Shown here: positions 59,172-64,000 of the stretch, in pieces
How the letters are laid out: each line of letters opens with the position of its first letter
How positions within the stretch are numbered: position 1 is the first letter of the stretch
NCBI GenBank assembly: GCA_032209605.1
Contig: JASFXZ010000028.1
Location: 4,226,941-4,290,940 of the forward strand
From: Mactromeris polynyma
Lineage: Eukaryota; Mollusca; Bivalvia; Venerida; Mactridae
DNA: 64,000 nt
Reading direction: 5' to 3'
Program-made: the position numbers and the translations under genes
Notes under the pieces: model-generated
The model's database searches: none
What the model was told of the DNA's origin: nothing
Seen by the model: the letters and a program-made list of their open reading frames with translations, nothing else

Positions 59172-60834
59172 TTTTGATAATTTTAATAATGCGCTTGTAT
59201 CAGCTTGCAATAACAAAGGTAGTAAGTTTAATAAATCTTTAATTAATTATGTTATAATTTCATAATTCCATTACAAATTATTTCTTACAAAGTCCAGTAA
59301 AAAATGTTGATGGAACGACAAACGTGGCTTTAACTACGTGGACCCTCGTTGGTGACAATACGGACTGATTTACGGATAATGGCAGATACTATCCAGTTTG
59401 AGATGCTGGTAGCAATCAACTATTGTCGAAAAAATATTTTATGAATATTCATTCGAAGCGACCTATGTCTGATGTTATAAAACTGAGCTTGAAGACCAGT
59501 CTCTGAACGCAATCATTTGATTGGTTGTTTCTGAGCTGAGTTATAAAAGGACCAATGGTAAGACTGCATGCTCAGACTGCTCTCAAACCTCAGACATGTA
59601 ACTCAAGGCGGTGTAGTCTTGGTTTCAAATTAAGTTTGTATTTCTTTTTTAATTTGAAATAATTTGTAAGACAGAGTTTCTTAATATACATATAACTGCA
59701 AACGAAAACACATTGCGTAACATTATCTTATAACAGGCTTAATTGGAGAATAATTGCCATATTATCGGATATCACCAGTAAATACAGACACGTAATGTAA
59801 TGATGCAGGTTGTCCATAGAATTAACTCATCGAATCTTTGTGGTGACAGCTGTACGTCTGTCTATAACATGATCAATTAGTTCAATATGACAATCTGTTC
59901 CGGTATCACTCGAGTACCTTGATGTTACTCATTTACCCGTGTGCACGTACAGTGCAAGATTTCTCCGGTGGGTAAGCCGTCTTCGTAATAATACACGATC
60001 TCAAACTTCTATGACGGTCGCCATAGTTCTCAATTATTGAGATTAAACAGCGATCTCAATTTGCGGGCATGTATTCGGTATGTATGAGAACTTTTGCAAT
60101 AAAATACTGTTCGAGTTGAAAGCGAATAAAGTTGTTTTGGTTCTCTACGTACAGTTAGACAAGTTTGACCTTCACACTCGATGTTCTACTCCTACAGGTG
60201 GTACAAGAATTGTATGCAATACAGGCTTTTAAGTGATCAATACCTTAGTAGGTTGATGTTGTTTTTTTAAAAACAAGTAAAGAAAAAGTGGGGATTTTAA
60301 AGGCAAAATTAATGTAGGGATTTTAAGGGCAAAAATTAGAGACAATAGGACTCGTTACTTACTTTTCGAAGCAAATACGAGAAATTGTTTCTTACTAAGA
60401 TCAAGATTTAAACCATTTCAATAATCAATGCGTTTTACGGAAATATGAATAGTTATATTTATCCAGTTCAATTCCATTGTAAACACTTACACATTAGAAA
60501 ATTGTAGTACAATATGATTTATAAAAGAAATTACATATGCAACTTTTCTATTTTTCTCTACTTTTTCGCAAAATGGGATAGAAGGGCTTTCCCAAAAGAG
60601 TAGGAAAACAGAAGCCTAACATGTAGAAACAAGTTGGAAAAGTAGGACCCGCTTGAAATCCTGGCATTGTCATGCTTCTTGAGATTTGATGTCAAACTCA
60701 AACATGGGAGATAGCAGATCAATAAAAGTTACATTTAATAATTAATAGTATAAAATAAAACATGAAAATGTTGGGAAGGTGGCAACACATATATAGTTCA
60801 ACATGAACTGAAAGCTAGCAACACAACGGCTTCA
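59172..60834. other. Upstream flank of P4HA-like gene
   Basis: No gene. 59480-59600 is the second copy of the palindromic family at 27432-27545. No clear TATA element was identified. Confidence 0.45.
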
Positions 60835-62349
60835 CAGTTCGGAACTGTCAGTATAAATGCTGTCTTCACAGTTGGGAACTGTCAGTATAAACGCTGTCGG
60901 TTTAAACATCAATGTGGCCCTTTTAAAACTGTCTAGGGGTCATCTCGGCAAAATGTCCCACTTTTGCACAAAAATACAATAGATTCGTATAAACTAATAT
61001 ATACAGCAAACGCCTAACAGTACAATACACTATGATACAACAAGCACCGATGGCTACGTACAACCAGCCAAGTCAATTGACGTTATTTATTAAAACAATT
61101 ATTTACGTATTCATCAAGAACTGTTTTTCTTGGTTAGGGGATTCCGTACGTTTAAATACATCCAACATTTGAACAAAACGTTTGAAATCAGTTTTGGTCA
61201 GAATTATAACAAGAAATATCTTTAAAAAAGATAAACGGCTTAGATAGAATGATGTCTTCCGGTATGTTAAATGAAATAATGTTTTTGCAACATGTAGAAA
61301 AAAAATATCCTTACAAAAAAATAACTAGGATCTACATGTACTATAATCATGGACCTGTCTTATCAGGGTTATTTTATATAATAATACATACGTGCTTAAA
61401 CATATTCACTTGGTTGGTCACAAATGTAGGTCAACATCAACGTTACGGCTACGCCGAAAAAAACGTTCATCATAATTATAATGCCATTACTGCGTAATTT
61501 GTCAAAGGGAAGTAATTAATCGAAAATTACCAATTTGTAAATTCAGTTGTCTCCCTTCCACCTCAAACTCGAGTAACGGACAAAATAAGTTGCAAGATGT
61601 CATGCAGTGAACATCATTAGCATCATGCCTACAAGAATGATGTAGAATTATACATTTGAAAAGTTGTTTCATGTAGATCTATCAGAAATTTAAAGGACAT
61701 TGCGGAGTCAGATCATTACTGGTTTAAACAACCTTTTCACACCAAATCCCAAAGCCATGAACTTTCCATCCCATTAATCAGATGGTGTTAATTTGGAGGT
61801 GGTCTTTAAGTGAGGTTTTACTAAAAATGAAAGTAACAAACATGGATATTATAGTTGCCTTGGACCTTTTGCTCAGTATACACATATAACAAAATCCTTG
61901 TACATTTTCTTCATAAGCAAATTTAATTTGCCTTACACTAAGGGTTGATAAGTCCCAAATGTTTTGCCATCTTGTTTCTGAGTCGAGAGAAGTTGACATT
62001 TTTAACTGTCGTAATCGTCATGTTTACAACAGCTATATATTTCTTGATGGTATTTATATATTTTGTGTTTATCTTGTTATTTGCTTGTTTGCTCTTTTTG
62101 TTGAATACTGATCGAGATGTAAGACTGAACGAGCGTCGTTAAATCATTAGAAATTTCGATTCAAATCCAAGATGATTAACCAGCGCGCGCTAAGGATCAT
62201 GGGTAAAATGCGCTCTATGGATTGTGGGTAAATTATTTCTTCTTATTGTGTCACCGATATCAGCCCGTTTCGAATCCATGATTTATATGTCTGTGATATA
62301 AATAATACAAAGAAGAACAGAGTACAAGTTTTAATTGACTAAATATGAA
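60835..62349. other. Non-coding with dispersed repeats
   Basis: A two-copy duplication (about 60835-60900, GGAACTGTCAGTATAAA). 61195-61375 contains inverse copies of pieces of 42640-42715 and 14870-14910. 61796-61821 is an isolated right end of the family A MITE (GTGAGGTTTTACT). No gene seen. Confidence 0.5.
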
Positions 62350-62727
62350 TGTCATGATTGAACAAGAATGTCATGATTGAACATAAATGTCATTATTGAA
62401 CATGAATGATATGATTGAACATGAATGTCATGATTGAACATGACATGACTGTCATGATTGAACATAAATGTCATGATTGAACATGAATGTCATGATTAAA
62501 CATGAATGTCATGATTGAAAATGAATGTATTAATGGAACATGAATGTCATGATTGAACATGAATGTCATGCTTGAACATAAATGTCACTATTGAACATAA
62601 ATGTCATGATTGAACATGAATGTCATGCTTGAACATGAATGTCATGCTTGAACATAAATGTCATGATTGAACATGAGTGTCATGATTGAATATGGATGCC
62701 ATGATTGAATACGAATGTCATGATGTA
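62350..62727. repeat. 19-bp minisatellite, about 19 copies
   Basis: Units of CATGATTGAACATGAATGT with moderate divergence. Confidence 0.92.
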
Positions 62728-62734
62728 TTATGTA

Positions 62735-64000
62735 TGTTGGTTCTAGGTATGTTGGTTCTAGGTATGTTGGTTCTAGGTATGTTGGTTCTAGGTATGTTGG
62801 TTCTAGGTATGTTGGTTCTAGGTATGTTGGTTCTAGGTATTTTGGTTCTAGGTATGTTGGTTCTAGGTATGTTGGTTCTAGGTATGTTGGTTCTAAGTAT
62901 GTTGGTTCTAGGTATGTTGGTTCTAGGTATTTTGGTTCTAGGTATGTTGGTTCTATGTATGTTGGTTCTAGGTATGTTGGTTCTAAGTATGTTGGTTCTA
63001 GGTATGTTGGTTCTAGGTATGTTGGTTCTAGGTATGTTGGTTCTAGGTATGTTGGTTCTAGGTATGTTGGTTCTAAGTATGTTGGTTCTAGGTATGTTGG
63101 TTCTAGGTATTTTGGTTCTAGGTATGTTGGTTCTATGTATGTTGGTTCTAGGTATGTTGGTTCTAGGTATGTTGGTTCTAGGTATGTTGGTTCTAGGTAT
63201 GTTGGTTCTAGGTATGTTGGTTCTAGGTATGTTGGTTCTAGGTATGTTGGTTCTAGGTATGTTGGTTCTAGGTATGTTGGTTCTAGGTATGTTGGTTCTA
63301 GGTATGTTGGTTCTAGGTATGTTGGTTCTAGGTATGTTGGTTCTAGGTATGTTGGTTCTAGGTATGTTGGTTCTAGGTATGTTGGTTCTAGGTATGTTGG
63401 TTCTAGGTATGTTGGTTCTAGGTATGTTGGTTCTAGGTATGTTGGTTCTAGGTATGTTGGTTCTAGGTATGTTGGTTCTAGGTATGTTGGTTCTAGGTAT
63501 GTTGGTTCTAGGTATGTTGGTTCTAGGTATGTTGGTTCTAGGTATGTTGGTTCTAGGTATGTTGGTTCTAGGTATGTTGGTTCTAGGTATGTTGGTTCTA
63601 GGTATGTTGGTTCTAGGTATGTTGGTTCTAGGTATGTTGGTTCTAGGTATGTTGGTTCTATGTATGTTGGTTCTAGGTATGTTGGTTCTTTGTATGTTGG
63701 TTCTAGGTATGTTGGTTCTAGGTATGTTGGTTCTAGGTATGTTGGTTCTAGGTATGTTGGTTCTAGGTATGTTGGTTCTAGGTATGTTGGTTCTAGGTAT
63801 GTTGGTTCTATGTATGTTGGTTCTAGGTATGTTGGTTCTAGGTATGTTGGTTCTAGGTATGTTGGTTCTAGGTATGTTGGTTCTATGTATGTTGGTTCTA
63901 GGTATGTTGGTTCTAGGTATGTTGGTTCTAGGTATGTTGGTTCTAGGTATGTTGGTTCTAGGTATGTTGGTTCTAGGTATGTTGGTTCTAGGTATGTTGG
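62735..64000. repeat. 15-bp minisatellite, at least 84 copies, runs off window
   Basis: Units of GGTATGTTGGTTCTA, mostly identical, with sporadic AAGTAT, TGTATG and TATTTT variants. The right boundary is beyond the window. Confidence 0.97.

Noticed and set aside
62735..64000. Possible telomeric repeat
   Set aside because: The unit is 15 bp (GGTATGTTGGTTCTA), not a TTAGGG-type repeat; it is an interstitial minisatellite.

Overview
The window is animal nuclear DNA, AT-rich and intron-rich, with no bacterial-style gene packing. The gene families (a multi-exon collagen prolyl 4-hydroxylase alpha-like gene and a four-exon fatty-acid-binding protein gene) and the repeat content (Harbinger, hAT, pogo/mariner-type MITEs, tRNA-derived SINEs, many minisatellites) suggest a marine invertebrate, most likely a bivalve or other mollusc. 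That taxonomic call is inference; no mitochondrial or rRNA marker is present.

Two real host genes can be reconstructed exon by exon, with every splice phase fitting. (1) A fatty-acid-binding protein gene on the + strand (16133-23900, 4 exons, 136 aa). (2) A prolyl 4-hydroxylase alpha-subunit-like gene on the - strand (59171 down to 27779, 12 coding exons, 506 aa). The two genes are convergent, about 3.9 kb apart. The P4HA-like protein keeps the signal peptide, N-terminal domain, TPR-like peptide-binding domain and C-terminal cysteine pair, but residues expected to bind iron and 2-oxoglutarate are replaced. It looks like an expressed-architecture pseudoenzyme rather than a decayed pseudogene.

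Layout: 1-3211 holds a hAT remnant and a 2.4-kb Harbinger element with matching 31-bp ends. 3212-16132 is non-coding, with palindromes, SINE and MITE copies and a LINE 3'-end fragment. 16133-23900 is the FABP gene, whose long first intron holds a MITE with an internal minisatellite, an inverted repeat and a 27-bp array. 23901-27778 is intergenic MITE-rich DNA. 27779-59171 is the P4HA-like gene; its introns contain at least ten unrelated minisatellite arrays (units 14, 17, 22, 23, 25, 29, 38, 39/41, 45 and 64 bp) that together make up about half of the gene. 59172-64000 is upstream DNA ending in a 19-bp array and a 15-bp array that runs off the window.

Most long open frames in the window are artefacts of tandem repeats. 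The genuine exons are short (44-323 bp) and sit in the unique islands between arrays. Arrays of special interest are the 45-bp array with a 720-bp higher-order period and a remote orphan unit near 10.9 kb, a four-fold tandem duplication of the FABP exon 2 splice donor, and a 29-bp array that begins about 25 bp from a P4HA exon acceptor.
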